64,000 bases of DNA, taken from Acanthosoma haemorrhoidale (lineage: Eukaryota > Arthropoda > Insecta > Hemiptera > Acanthosomatidae). Below are positions 22,212 through 34,700 of the stretch, in pieces (the stretch's first letter is position 1; each line of letters begins with the position of its first letter). The position numbers were made by a program, and so were the translations under genes. The DNA lies in contig OV884011.1 in the NCBI GenBank assembly GCA_930367205.1, positions 125,569,910-125,633,909 on the forward strand. The letters run 5' to 3'. Under the pieces are notes generated by a model, which had not been told where the DNA came from, made no database searches, and saw nothing but the letters and a program-made list of their open reading frames with translations.

Positions 22212-25200
22212 CTGAAACAAATTAACAAAACAAGTCTTAAATTATTGAAAATGTGCAAGCGAAGAGATAAATCAAAACACCAGATGTCAAACTCAAGTGT
22301 AATTATTTTGGAAAAGTTAAATGCCATATAGACTAGTCACTTCTGTAACAAAAGGCTCAATTCTTCCTTGTTGATGTTTCAGTTCTATTAAAAAATACAA
22401 TTTATAACCACTATCTATTACAATATTTATACACCAAAAGTTGTACATTTGTAGAACAGTCTTTATTTAGAAAAATTAATCTTTATCATTAGAAAATGAT
22501 CTAAGTCAATTAATATCATTCAGAGTCAAAAATTGTTTTTATAACATATTTAAAGAAAAAGCAAAACAAATACTATGTTACATTTCCTGTAAATTATTTT
22601 AAAAGGGAAAAAGCTCAAGCTGAAATAAATAAAGATTTATTATAATTATACTAACCATACTGACACCTGGGTCCATAATAGCCAGTTCCTTCACAGCGGC
22701 ATCTGTACCTCATTCCGTAGGAAGCTATTTGGGTGCAAGCACCTCCATTAGCACATGGGGTTCCAGAGCAAACATCTCTTGTCCGCCCTGTTACAGTTAC
22801 AGTAAAAATTATTACACTTAATACATATATAGAGAATGATATTTTGATTTCATTTTAAATATATTAATAAATGTTGGCATAGATCAGATATTTTTGATAC
22901 TGCACTGATTTATGAGGCCATGGAAATAGACAACACATAGATGCTTTAGGTTATTTTCTATGTATCTGTCTGTCTGCCTGGACGTTGTGAGTTCTATGCT
23001 TGGTCTATAATCATCACATTATATCCATGATCAACCACCATTCCTGGCACAAGTCAGTTCGAAATTGGAGCTAACCTTCAATCCAGCTATTATTGAATTC
23101 TCCATGGCCTTAGTGAGGCCTTGACACCATCTTGAAGAAGTATGGATGTCTTCACTATCTGGTAAAACTTGACTCATTTTAAAGTGTCATATTGACCAGT
23201 TAATTCGAACCGACATACCGAAGAAGTCACCTATTCATCCAGTACCCACCAGTACAACTCCAGGAAGGTGACAAATCCCCAAAATATCAACTTCTGCCGT
23301 TCTTTTACTACCCTAGTGCCTGCTTGTGAACAAGGGAAGAAGAACAAGATCGTAATCGACGATCCGACCAAAACGTTACCTTGGAACTGAAACTGTCTGA
23401 TCGACTACGTCAACTCCCACGACACCTTTAAGATTATGTTCTTCACACTTGTTCCGGTTGTGCTTAACTTCAGAAACGTATTAAATTTTAATTTTTCATT
23501 CAGAACTGATTAAATATTGTGGGGGAGAGTTGGTAGAATCTGCTAGAAGCGCTGCAGTCACATGGCTCCACCTTATTGCTCTAAAATTTAACCTTTATAT
23601 GCTGTTTTATTATTGTTAAGTGTGTCAACTGTTATTAAACAATAAAGTGAAGAAGTGTGTCCTATTCATCGACTTTGTTAATATACTCTAATCCTTGAGA
23701 CTATCAAAGATACAACACGATTGTGAACCGTCGTGTCCTTCCAGAACTGTCTGTGTTTGCGATACGTGTGAAGTCGCTCTGACACTGCTGTCTTCACATT
23801 CGCATAAAGGTTCAGATTTTCGTTTAAAATGGGCTTAACAGCCCCTTGTCCGATACCAAATATTGTCCCAAGGCAATAATTCTGGCGATCTGGTGGCGAC
23901 TGCAGAAAGTCAAGAAGCAATTGTGGAGATGGGCCGGAAGCAGGCACTAGCCTGTCAAGTACTTGATACAAAATTAATAAAAACATCAGAAGAGAAAAAT
24001 ATATGCTATTTACGATGGAATATTAAATAGTGTTAAAGCTTGGCAAGATATTCCGAAATAGATGTTGAAAACAGCAAGGAATAAACTTCGACCCGAGGCA
24101 GAGAACAGTAGGACTGACATCGTAAACGAATTGAAAACTGCTGAAGAAAATGCTAAAATCTTGAAACTGAATGAGTTCATTCACTTAGGCGGCATTTCAT
24201 GAGAAGTAGAATGAATGGCAGAATTGACGGAGGCTTTGGAAATATCGAACGTTTCTGCCTCTTTTGGGTACTACGATAGGTTAAAAATATGCAATTGATT
24301 TCAGAGCATATTCACTACACATATGTGTACTAATTTTTAGTTAATGAAATCTGGGAGTTTCCGTTAAGCTTGCATATATAAGTGAGTGGTGGACTTCGTT
24401 GCGATAGCGGTTTAGGTTGTTGAAAGGGAGATTAACATATGTCATGTAAAAAAATACTTGATATTTTAACCAATAATACTTCATTTTTTGTTGGTGTTTT
24501 TTTTTCAACCAACTCCGTCACTTAAATTGACAAACAAAAACTGGTTAAACCGGCTCGGGTTATATAAAGTACATGATTTTCGTTGTATCTAAAACTTTAA
24601 TTTTTGGAATATCACAGAAACTCGGTTTAGTTTACCGTTTGGACTGCCGGAGAAATAATTCAAAAGAAAATTGAAAAGGAGCTGCTTGAAGCATCAATAA
24701 TAAATTTTAGATATTTGAGTGTGGACCATTGCGATTATTATCACTAGCTTGCCCCTGTCTATTTTTTTGCATGTGATGTAAAGCCCATTCACTAAATACT
24801 GTATATACTCTAAAAACCCAAATCAAGAAATAAAGTTAATAAATAACCTCCACGAAACATTCCACACTTTTTAGCTGCCACAATAACAACATGAAGGAAT
24901 CACTTCGACCCAACAGTGTTTACTATCGAAATTGGTGATAGTTGATTGTTTTCTAGCGTTCGACGCCCTTATTAAATTAATTTGTCTACGAAGGTCAAAA
25001 AGAGATTACAACGCTATTTCTCCCAGCTCGATAATATCTGATTATTTTGTGACAAAGAAACGAAATGCTTTTATCCAATCATTTTAGCCAATGCTTTACT
25101 TGTACCTAAATGCTTTAGACAAATATTTCAGACTTGTATACTCTAAGATTTAGATTCATGTTAATGTAAGCTGTCATTGGTACTGTAAATAATTCATGGC

Positions 25201-28200
25201 GATGATTAAAAAAATTCAAAAGCTAGCTCTCGAAAGGAGCAATGGACCTGAGTTCAAATCCTTATACGGGTTTTAATGGGAAGGGAGTCAAGCTTTATTT
25301 TTTTCAATTTATTAAATGTAAGTGGAAGTTTTGTGCTCCAAAAGGAAGAGTATATAAAATGAATTAACTTATAATACGTAATAAACAAAACTATTTATAA
25401 TAAGTATGCAATATGTACATTTAAATATAATCAGTAATGTGTTGTTTCTATGTGTGAGGGGGCAAGAGAATAACAATGGATTTAAAATTCTAAATAAAAA
25501 AAAAATATTATGATGGAAATTATTTTTTTCCTGGTACTAATCTATTCAGGAAGCGATCAATGGAGAAGGTCTAAAGGTTTGATTTTTAGAGATCTTCCAA
25601 ACATAATTTACAATATCATATGCTATTATGATGGAAATAGGCTAGCAAATACAAATCTCAGTGGTGTATTTTGGTGGCCCTTGGCTACAGGAACTCCTCG
25701 GAGATATGGTTTGCTATCATGGAGAGTTCATTAACTCCCGCTTTTAATAAATATTAGATAAATGTGTAAGAGTCAAGGTCCTTTGACCTTCATGTTATCT
25801 AGTTGTTAGAATGTTTAAATTGCAGTTTTGGTTTAACCAGATATATTTCCGCTGACTTTCCTGAGCATAATCCTGAACTCATTATGTTAGTTAAAAAAAA
25901 AGATCAACGTATTTGACAACTCTGGCAGGAATAAAAACATTAAAATAACGTTATGTTTCATCTTATGCTAGCGCATGCCATCTAATTAATTCGTATGGCT
26001 TCTTAAGTACTCATGATAATGGGCAATTAAGATTCCCTGCTTTAAATTAATAAGAACAAAAGTTAATATGTACTGGGCTAACTACTGATAATTCTTCATT
26101 TGGCCTACACTCCAATCCTGTGAATTGAGTTTTTGAACACCTTTCATCACTTATTTCAAATTTCGCGTAGCTTCCTTGATTTGCTTATAATCAGAGCTGA
26201 GTACTTGCTCGGTGGTCATCTACGTCTTTCCTTTTAACTTTCGGTCTGCTGACACATCCGGTTGGTTTGATCTAAGTTTAAGAAATATTTATAATATTAC
26301 ACAGGATATTTTACACAAGTAGGCCTAAAAAAACTTTCTCTAGCATACCCCTTGTAAATATGTCTCTTTTTTGGGATCGTGCCCAACCCATCTCAATCTA
26401 CTAAGACTGTTGAGCTTCGGTTCCTACATAATATAGCAGAGCTGTGAGTGTCGGGTCTATGATTTCCATTCCCAGGGGAAGATTCCCTCCTTCCCCAAGT
26501 CGTAAATAAAGTTGTGCCGTTAGGTTCAGAATCGTTTTTGTTTTCGGTACTCCCGAATCCATAACGGCTTGTTCCAGCACTAAATTAAATACCAGAAGGC
26601 TAGGCCATCGCCTTCTTATAACCTGCTTCTGTCGTAATAGTTGACACTGCCATAGTTCTCTACGCTTTCTTACATAGACAAGATTATTTTCCGTTGTCAA
26701 TCTAAGGTGACAGACAATTTTATAAAGGGGTACTCATTTAGTTATAGTGTACCTTATGTTACTTATTTTCTAGAAACTGAGATGTTTAGAGTCAATGAAC
26801 AGGTGGTGATGGCAAATTTTAGAGTTCTTTGGTTTTCCCCTTTATCATTCAAAGGTAAAAAAACTGATCAATGTATGGCATTCCCGTGAGGGATCCACTC
26901 TGGAGTTTCCCTATCTCCCACTCTGCGCGAGAAAGGACTAATTTATCAGGTAGCCGACTAGCTACGCAATACACCGACGGAGGCAAAGGTGCATTAATAA
27001 AAACCTTTACCATAACAACCTGGCTGGTGGTCCTAATTTTCAATAACATGCAGAAATGCCCTAATTCTTTATTGACTTATTGCTTTGTGGCGATAAAACC
27101 CTCTCAACATTTCTGGTTTGTTGAAGGCTTAGTGGTTTGTATCCCGCACCAATCGCCAGTTTTTCAACAACCTAATTTATACAGACTGTGTGAGCCACAC
27201 AAAGATTATGACCTCCGAGTATACAAGGAATAGGCATAAGAAAAATGAGGTAGAACTTATTTATCACATTCCCACATCCACTCGACCAAAAAAATAATAA
27301 ATTAACGATAAGTTAGTAGGTTTAATTATGATATTTAATATTTGACTCGATTATTTTAATATTTATTAAAATTGTAACAAGTGCTTTAACTTGCCTTTAA
27401 GGGCATGCCTGCAGTCCTCCCTCGTTGGGTATTTAAAATCTGAGCGGCAGCCGAGACCGCATAAACACTGCCCCTCGTGGATGCGGCATCCTCTTACCAT
27501 CTCTTCCGGAGTGCAAGCAAATCCTACTGCCCATAGACCTGAAAACATAAGAGAACGATTTTGGCGTCTATAATGCCAAGTGTAGAGTCCTAATTACAGT
27601 AAATATTATAATTATAAATAATAGAAATTATAATAAAATAGATGTTGGTATTATTGATTGTATTACAACTGGTAATCGGGTGTATAATATTGGTATATAA
27701 TATCGGGTGATAAGTAATATTGGTGTACGGCAACACCACATTATGATGTATGCATTTCTGCCAAAGTAGGCCGAAAAATGGTGACAGGTTACTTTTTGCT
27801 TTATATACAACAACTTTGAGGAATATTTTTTTTTTTTTACCGGGTTATCTTTACTTTTGCGTTTAAACATAAAGTATAATTGATTCAATTTTTGACAATT
27901 TGTAATCTATTATTACAAGAGATTGACACCAACTTATGTATATATATGAAAGTCAAATAGTACCAATTTCCTATCATATCTCTTTTGCCGATGCTAGGGA
28001 TAAAAGCGAACTAGAATCTGTGCAAAGAGAAATATGCATAAAAGCAATAAGGTATGAAAATAGAATTTCTTAATTCGGATTACCCCGTATCAGCGGATTT
28101 GGGTTTGGTAATAAGAATAATGTAATTTTATAATAATGTTTTTAAAATGTCAATGAATGAATGGCATATTCTTGAATATAACAGATAAGTTGCTACCAAA

Positions 28201-31200
28201 TGTAAAAAGGTTATATCGGCTAAACAGATCGGATGGGTGCGTGGTACACTTTAATGGTGCGGTCCTTGTAAGAGATCGGACCAGTGTGTCTTTAACTGAG
28301 CCTGGAACTGCCTATATTATTCCCCAACATACAATATACTACATAACCCAGAGGACGACCCGCGCGAGGATTCCCTCATAAGGGCTTGACTCTACCTCCC
28401 CCCCCAAGGTACGGACCTGCATTCACCATGGGATATTTTTGACCTACGCCTCACTATTGAGAAACAGAAAGCCCGATGAGCCCCAGGCACGGACGATCTC
28501 GACGCCGTAGTTGTTAAAGCCTGGTGCCCCCCAATTGAAAGGGCTTCTTTCCATCGTTAACGACCGGGGAGCGGCTATTTCCCGAAGGAATAGAAGATTG
28601 TAGAACTGTGCCTGATACCTAAGGGCGCAAGCCACAGCTATCAAGAGCTACTGGCTCTTCAGCCTGCTACAAGTCCTGGAACGGCTGATGTACGGGGTGC
28701 TGCTGCAGGTGTTTGACAGAGCAGACCATCCAAAGAAGTAATGCTCGAGTAAGGATTAGAGCTTGGCTGAAAGACTAGATAGGTTGCAGTGGGGCATAAT
28801 GGAGACATGCTCCAAGTACTTCATGTCATGACTATGAAATACATGAGTGGTGGCCCTTTGTGATGAGGGAGTTGTTGGAACTGGAGACACCAAGCAATCT
28901 ATATGAGCTAGTTGAACCAACAGAGGGTGGTTATTAGAGGAGAGTTACACGAGGTGGAGGCACTTATGGATCGAGGACGTCCCCAGGGGTCAGTCTTGGG
29001 CCCTACCATTTGGAAACTAGTTAACCCAAAATGACCACGGGATGCCTGTGGTAGCCTAAATGGATGATTTGGCAACGACCATAGCGGCAGACATTCAAGC
29101 TGAGGTCGTCAGAAGAATTGACCATAGTGGAAGAGTAATAGAGAAAGATAAGCATGGCTATGGAAAATACAACAGCAACCCCGAGAGAGGGAAAATACCA
29201 GATAGTAGCCTTTTCGCTTGGACTTCGGAGGGAGATCCTGAAGTATGAGCACCGAGACTCCCTGCTTAGTTGTGAGACAGGGCAAGACAATAAACCTTCC
29301 ATCCCACATCGAGTACCTTGCGGACAGAGTGACTTCGATCACTAACAACTTTATCAGGATTGGTGAAGGGATGTGGGAAATGAGATTCCCAGGCTCAAGG
29401 GCCCACTACCAAGGTAATGCAGAGAACGGCACTTCTGCGAATCACGAGGGCCATTAGGACCGTCTCCTTTGAATCGAGCAGACACTAGCAGCGGTGGCCT
29501 CAGTAGACTTGGTCTTCCAGAAACAACGTCTCCGAGCTAAGGTGGGGAGAGGAGATCTGGAAGAGCTTCCGCTTACTCTTTGCAGGTCAATCAAGGCTGA
29601 ACTAAGGAAGAACCTTAGGGCGCGACTGGACCAACGAGGTGTGGAATACCAGGTGGACCAATACCATGAAGGAGAGTACCCTGACGAAGTAAAGGGTTGG
29701 CCAAAGTCCGTTCGGTTTATGTCGTCACGAAACTTCAAGTAGTCTAATATGTAGCTAACTTCAGTCCGTCCCTTGCGAGTGCGCTCTCGTCAGATACTAG
29801 ACACTTCAACGTAGCTTGACGCAAAATTCCGACGAGACTGATTGTATTTTGTGTGCTTAGGATCATCCTGAAAATAGAAAACCAAAACGAACATTTTCGA
29901 CACCTCAAGCTTTTTTATTTTAAAAAAGGCAAGAAAGCAGTGGAAACTTGCAGGAAGATATGCACTGTATACGGAGAGGATGCTGTTACAGAACGTGTGT
30001 GCCAGAAGTGGTTTTCAAGATTTCGATCGGGAAATTTTTCGGTTCAAGACGCACCTCGCTCTGGCCGGCCAACTGAGATTAACAGCGACAAAGTGAAGGA
30101 ATTAGTCGAAACAAATCCCCGCTCGATGTTTGGGTTCCCCATCAACTTAGTGAGGCTAACCTCGCCCAAAGGATTTCCATCTGCGATTCGTTGCAGAAGC
30201 GTGAAGAAAATGATCCTTTTTTTGAAGAGAATGATGACAGGGGACGAAAAGTGGATCCTCTATAACAATGTGGAGCGCAAACGCTCATAGGGGAAGCGCG
30301 TCGAATTACCACAAACAGTCCCCAAAGCAGGACTTAACCCAAAGAAGGTTATGCTCTCGATTTGGTGGGATTGGAGGGGTGTTGTCTTTTACGAACTTCT
30401 TCCCACGAACAGGAGCATCAATTCGGATGTGTACTGTGGCCAGCTGGACAAATTAAATGCAGCGATTCACCAGGAGTGTCCAGAACTAGCCAACCGTAAG
30501 GGGATTGTCTTCCATTACGACAATGCCAGACCCCACACTTCTTTGCAGACGCGGCAGAAGTTACTGGAGCTTGGCTGGGAAGTTTTGCCGCACCCTCCAT
30601 ATTCGCCTGACCTTGCACTTTCAGATTTCCACCTGGTTTCGGTCTCTTCAAAATTTATTGAAAGGACAGACCTTCAACTCTGTAGAAGATGTAAAAATCC
30701 ATTTGGAAAATTTTTTTGCTAGTAAAGACAGGAAATTCTTTGAGCATGGAATTATGAATCTGCCCAAGAGATGGCAGAAGATACTGGAACAAAACGGCAA
30801 TTGTATCATTGATTGAATAAATCGCCTTGTGTTTAAAAGTTGTGTCTTATTTTCGCTTAAAAAACCGAACGGACTTTTTGGCCAATCCCTTTCTGCCAAG
30901 AATAGACCGAGGGCGAAGTGGGTCTCCACTCACTGCTGGAGTTCTCAGGTGCTATCTGGGTATGGCGGATTTTAATCCAAGCTCTACGGACATTAAAGAG
31001 CTGCGGACAGTCTATATCTCGAGGAGATATATACCGCAGAGCATGTCGTGCTCACCTCAGCGACAGGTGAGAGTGCGCATGCTCCGCTCGATCGGTCAGT
31101 ATAACATGGAAGAGTCCGACTTGCCCCACTGGTAGACAAAGAGGAGAATTTCAGAGCAATTCTCATCTTAGTCCAGAAATGGTACATCTCATCCCATCTC

Positions 31201-31690
31201 TAGGAGAGTGGTGCAGGATGAGCTGCCATGAAAGCGGGGATGCTCATCTTGGTGAAGTAAGTAGTCCGTAAGGCAACCCCATCAGGGGGATCCCGTGGCA
31301 GAAGTTAAAAACAAAAAAAAATATTTTGGCAAATATTCACCAACCTATCTTCTTTTAACAACATCAACTCTAAATAACATAATTAGCCCGTTTGAGGTTC
31401 CACCTCAGGAAGGGCCAAAAAAACAAAAAGAAAAAGATAATTGACTAGTTGAATTTTTAGTCGTTTCCCACGATAATTTATTCAAACTTATATATTTTTT
31501 TATTTTGATTTTCATTGTAACACTTCAACGGGCAAAGCTACCATGTTCCTTAGTAGGTCATTTTAAAACTAATGAAATTCGGAGCGTTTCCATTGTTAGT
31601 AAATATATATAAGAAAGTGTAAGAAATATCAGGGGTTTGACCCGAAGAAGAACTGTATCTCTTTCCGTTGAAAAATTAAGAGACAAAGAC

Positions 31691-31721
<31 letters not shown>

Positions 31722-34700
31722 GCCTTTAATGAAATAGAATTGGTTACTTGGTAGTAAAGAATTAAACCATTGTGCCGAATTTGGACCAGAACCACCAAAC
31801 GGTTAGCAAACACATACAAACTTCTCTCTCCCTTTATATATGAGCATGTAACAATGGAACAAATTTTATAAGTACGAAATTTGAAAAATACATGTCTTCT
31901 TCTTCATAATTTTTATTTTATTTATTTATAGATGTACGAGTATATCTTTTGTAATTGTTATCATTTATTAGAAAAAAAGGAAGAATGATCATAACAATGA
32001 GAACAAAACTTATCTTGATCATCAAACAAATACCTATATTTATTATCATATAAATAATTAGTCTATTACTATAAATAGAATTATATATTCAAGAGAAAAC
32101 AGTTCACATTAGTTTTATTGTTAGTTAATTTCAACTTTTATAATTATTTATTTCTAAAGCAATTATTACTAAAATAAAATAAAGCGTAAACATTACTTCA
32201 TAGGTGTTTTGCCAAATCGACCAATGGAATTTGCTATGGATTGAAAACAATAACTTTAATACAAATTCATCAAAATACTAAACAAAACTAAAAACTTCGA
32301 ATACTAAAGGGGTATGTTATTCACGCGACAACGAAAAGTGTTAGGTGCATGAAAGGGGGAAATTCCCGATAAGGAGGGCGGGGTTGGGCCACTCTGCTTT
32401 CCTTCTTTTAATGTCACGCTAAAATCAACCAACGACTGTTGGTCATCTGTTCACCACTTCTGCACGGAGAGCACAATGGAGTATTACTGACTACCGCAAT
32501 TAAGGTGGACTATTAAACTAGTCAGATCATGTTAGCCTTCAGAAGGTGCATCCCTTTAGAAGGGCGTATTCATCCCCTATCCGTTAACAATAGCTAAAAA
32601 AGCGCCTGCCTCCTAATGACATTTTTGGAATTATTTTGAAATTTTACAAAGCGATTGTCATCGATTGTATAAAGTGTACTTTATAGAAGGAATAGTTATT
32701 TGTGAAAACAGTCGATATCCGGCTAGAGTCACCTCAGTATTAGCGAACTATCAAACTTCCAAGAACGTGAAGGCGCTGCACTCACCTTTTTATCAAGGCT
32801 GAGTAATGTGTTTTTGCAATCACCCTTTGCATTCTTCGTAGTACAAATGTAATCAGATGCAGCGTATGGCATATTTTTATTACGAGCAGGGGCTCGCAGA
32901 GCAACAAGATACTAGCAGGAGTCGCCCCAGTCTCCTAAGATAACAAGCCTTTCCCGTTGATAACCGATAAAATTTATTCAACTCCAGCCTGTTTCATCTA
33001 CGTGAATTGGCTGCTGGAAAATTTTTTATTGATAGTAAATTCCTACTTCAAACCAGAACCAATCATGCAGAAGTTTTAGATCTACAATATTGCATAGGTT
33101 CCAGTTTAGTGAAATGAAAATTCAGTCATGTGTGATGTATCACACAATTAATGGTATTCTTGATAGTGTGAAATATGTACACGTTCTGAGATTTAAAATT
33201 TCAATAAATATTTAATATTTTACGGGATTGTCGTAATATTTATTGTAATTGTAAAAACGAGTGACATTTTGTAAGTTTCATGCCTCTGGGTCAAACAGGG
33301 GCTGAACAAAAACTGCAATTAGATATTATTAACTGAAATTCTTGCCACCGATCAGTTAAGTATACATTCCAGCAACATAGGTTTTCAGATTTAAAAAAAA
33401 AATGAATAATCAGGTAACCAAAAATACTCTAATTAAAACACATTATTGGATAATGATTTAAAGATTATAGAGAGTGTCTACTAATTTCAGTAAACATTAA
33501 TACGTATCGGCTTAAAATAAAATTGTATTCTCGCAATTCACCTATTGCTAGTAGTGCTATTTGATAAATTCCCCTGGATATTCTTTTATTTTAATTGTAA
33601 TATAAGAAATGCCAATTTTAATCGGTTTGGAGTTCAAGATGGCAACATGTAATGTATGGCAACTAAAATGTGAGTTGTGGCCTATTCAAAATATGAAGAA
33701 ATGTGAAAAGTTGTGGCTTCAACGATATTTGAATTTATGATGGAAGGCTGGTTGTGGGATATTCATATTAATACAAGAACGCCTCCTTCTTGTCGACCCA
33801 CAATCTATTTTAAAAAGCGCTTTCGGTGGTGGTTATAATTAAGTTCATAGAATAGGAAACGAAAATAAAAAGTTTAATTAATGTTCCTACTTTTATACAG
33901 TCAAATCTGTTACTTTAACGGTATTACATCGATATAACACATACACTAACGGCGCAGTCCTGAACGGCGTAATTCTCACCTGGGGTGGTTTTATTTCGAG
34001 TCTCTCTCATCGAAAAGGGTGGGGGGGGCTAACTAGCAATTACCATTCCCCTATCCTGAGTTGGAGTACATCAGCAGGTGGGTCCAATGAACAACAATAA
34101 AGCCGCGTTTCCATCGACAAAACAAGCCGTGTTTTGGAAATTACTAGCCAGTTTATAAAACATTTTTGTCGAGAAAAATAAACTACTTTTGTAAATAAAA
34201 TACAGTTTGATCTGGAGTCGGAATGATCAAAATAAAACTAGCTTAGTTCGTGTTTTTAAGAAGTACATTTAGTTGGAACAACTAGTACCCTCTGCAAAGG
34301 TTACTTAACATTCTGGGGAAATTATTGAAGAAAGATCTAAATTTTCTAATACCCAACATTTCTTAAATCAACCAATGAACTAAAGAGAAATAATAATATT
34401 ACCCAAAATCTCGGTTTGTTTCTCCTTTCATTAATTTTAAAAAAAAAGAGCACATTAATATATCGTCGTCGGAAATATTTCATGATGTCTTTTTAATGTA
34501 AACGTACAGAAACAGAAAATAAAACAGCAACTTATGTATCTTTTCAAGGAAAAACCTTGTTAAAAATAAAACAACTTTGTTTGAAAACATCAAAACGTGT
34601 TATGGTTCTTTTTTTTTTTTTTTTTTTTTTTTTTCTTAAACAAAACTGTGTGTTAAAACTTATTTGTTCGTTTAGTGACAAATATAAATAAGCAAACAAA

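Larger units (their letters stand above)
28440..31310 (+). mobile_element. Degenerate non-LTR retrotransposon (R1-like RT), split by a mariner
   Basis: Pieces of a reverse transcriptase are read on the + strand: SLLQVLERLMYGVLLQVFD (about 28659-28716), VVIRGELHEVEALMDRGRPQ followed by GSVLGP (about 28929-29005), and MDDLATTIAADIQAEVV at about 29060, the equivalent of the ADD catalytic box but with a stop before it. A C-terminal part follows (QRTALLRITRAIRT; VDLVFQKQRLRAKVG, about 29500). Many stops and frameshifts. The element is interrupted at 29691-30893 by a mariner and continues to a GC-rich tail ending in an A-rich run near 31300-31322. It is GC-richer than the host DNA. Confidence 0.65.

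Noticed and set aside
23678..23986. A 102-codon minus-strand open segment
   Set aside because: It has no clear family resemblance, does not join the EGF-like gene exons, and overlaps repeat-like DNA.
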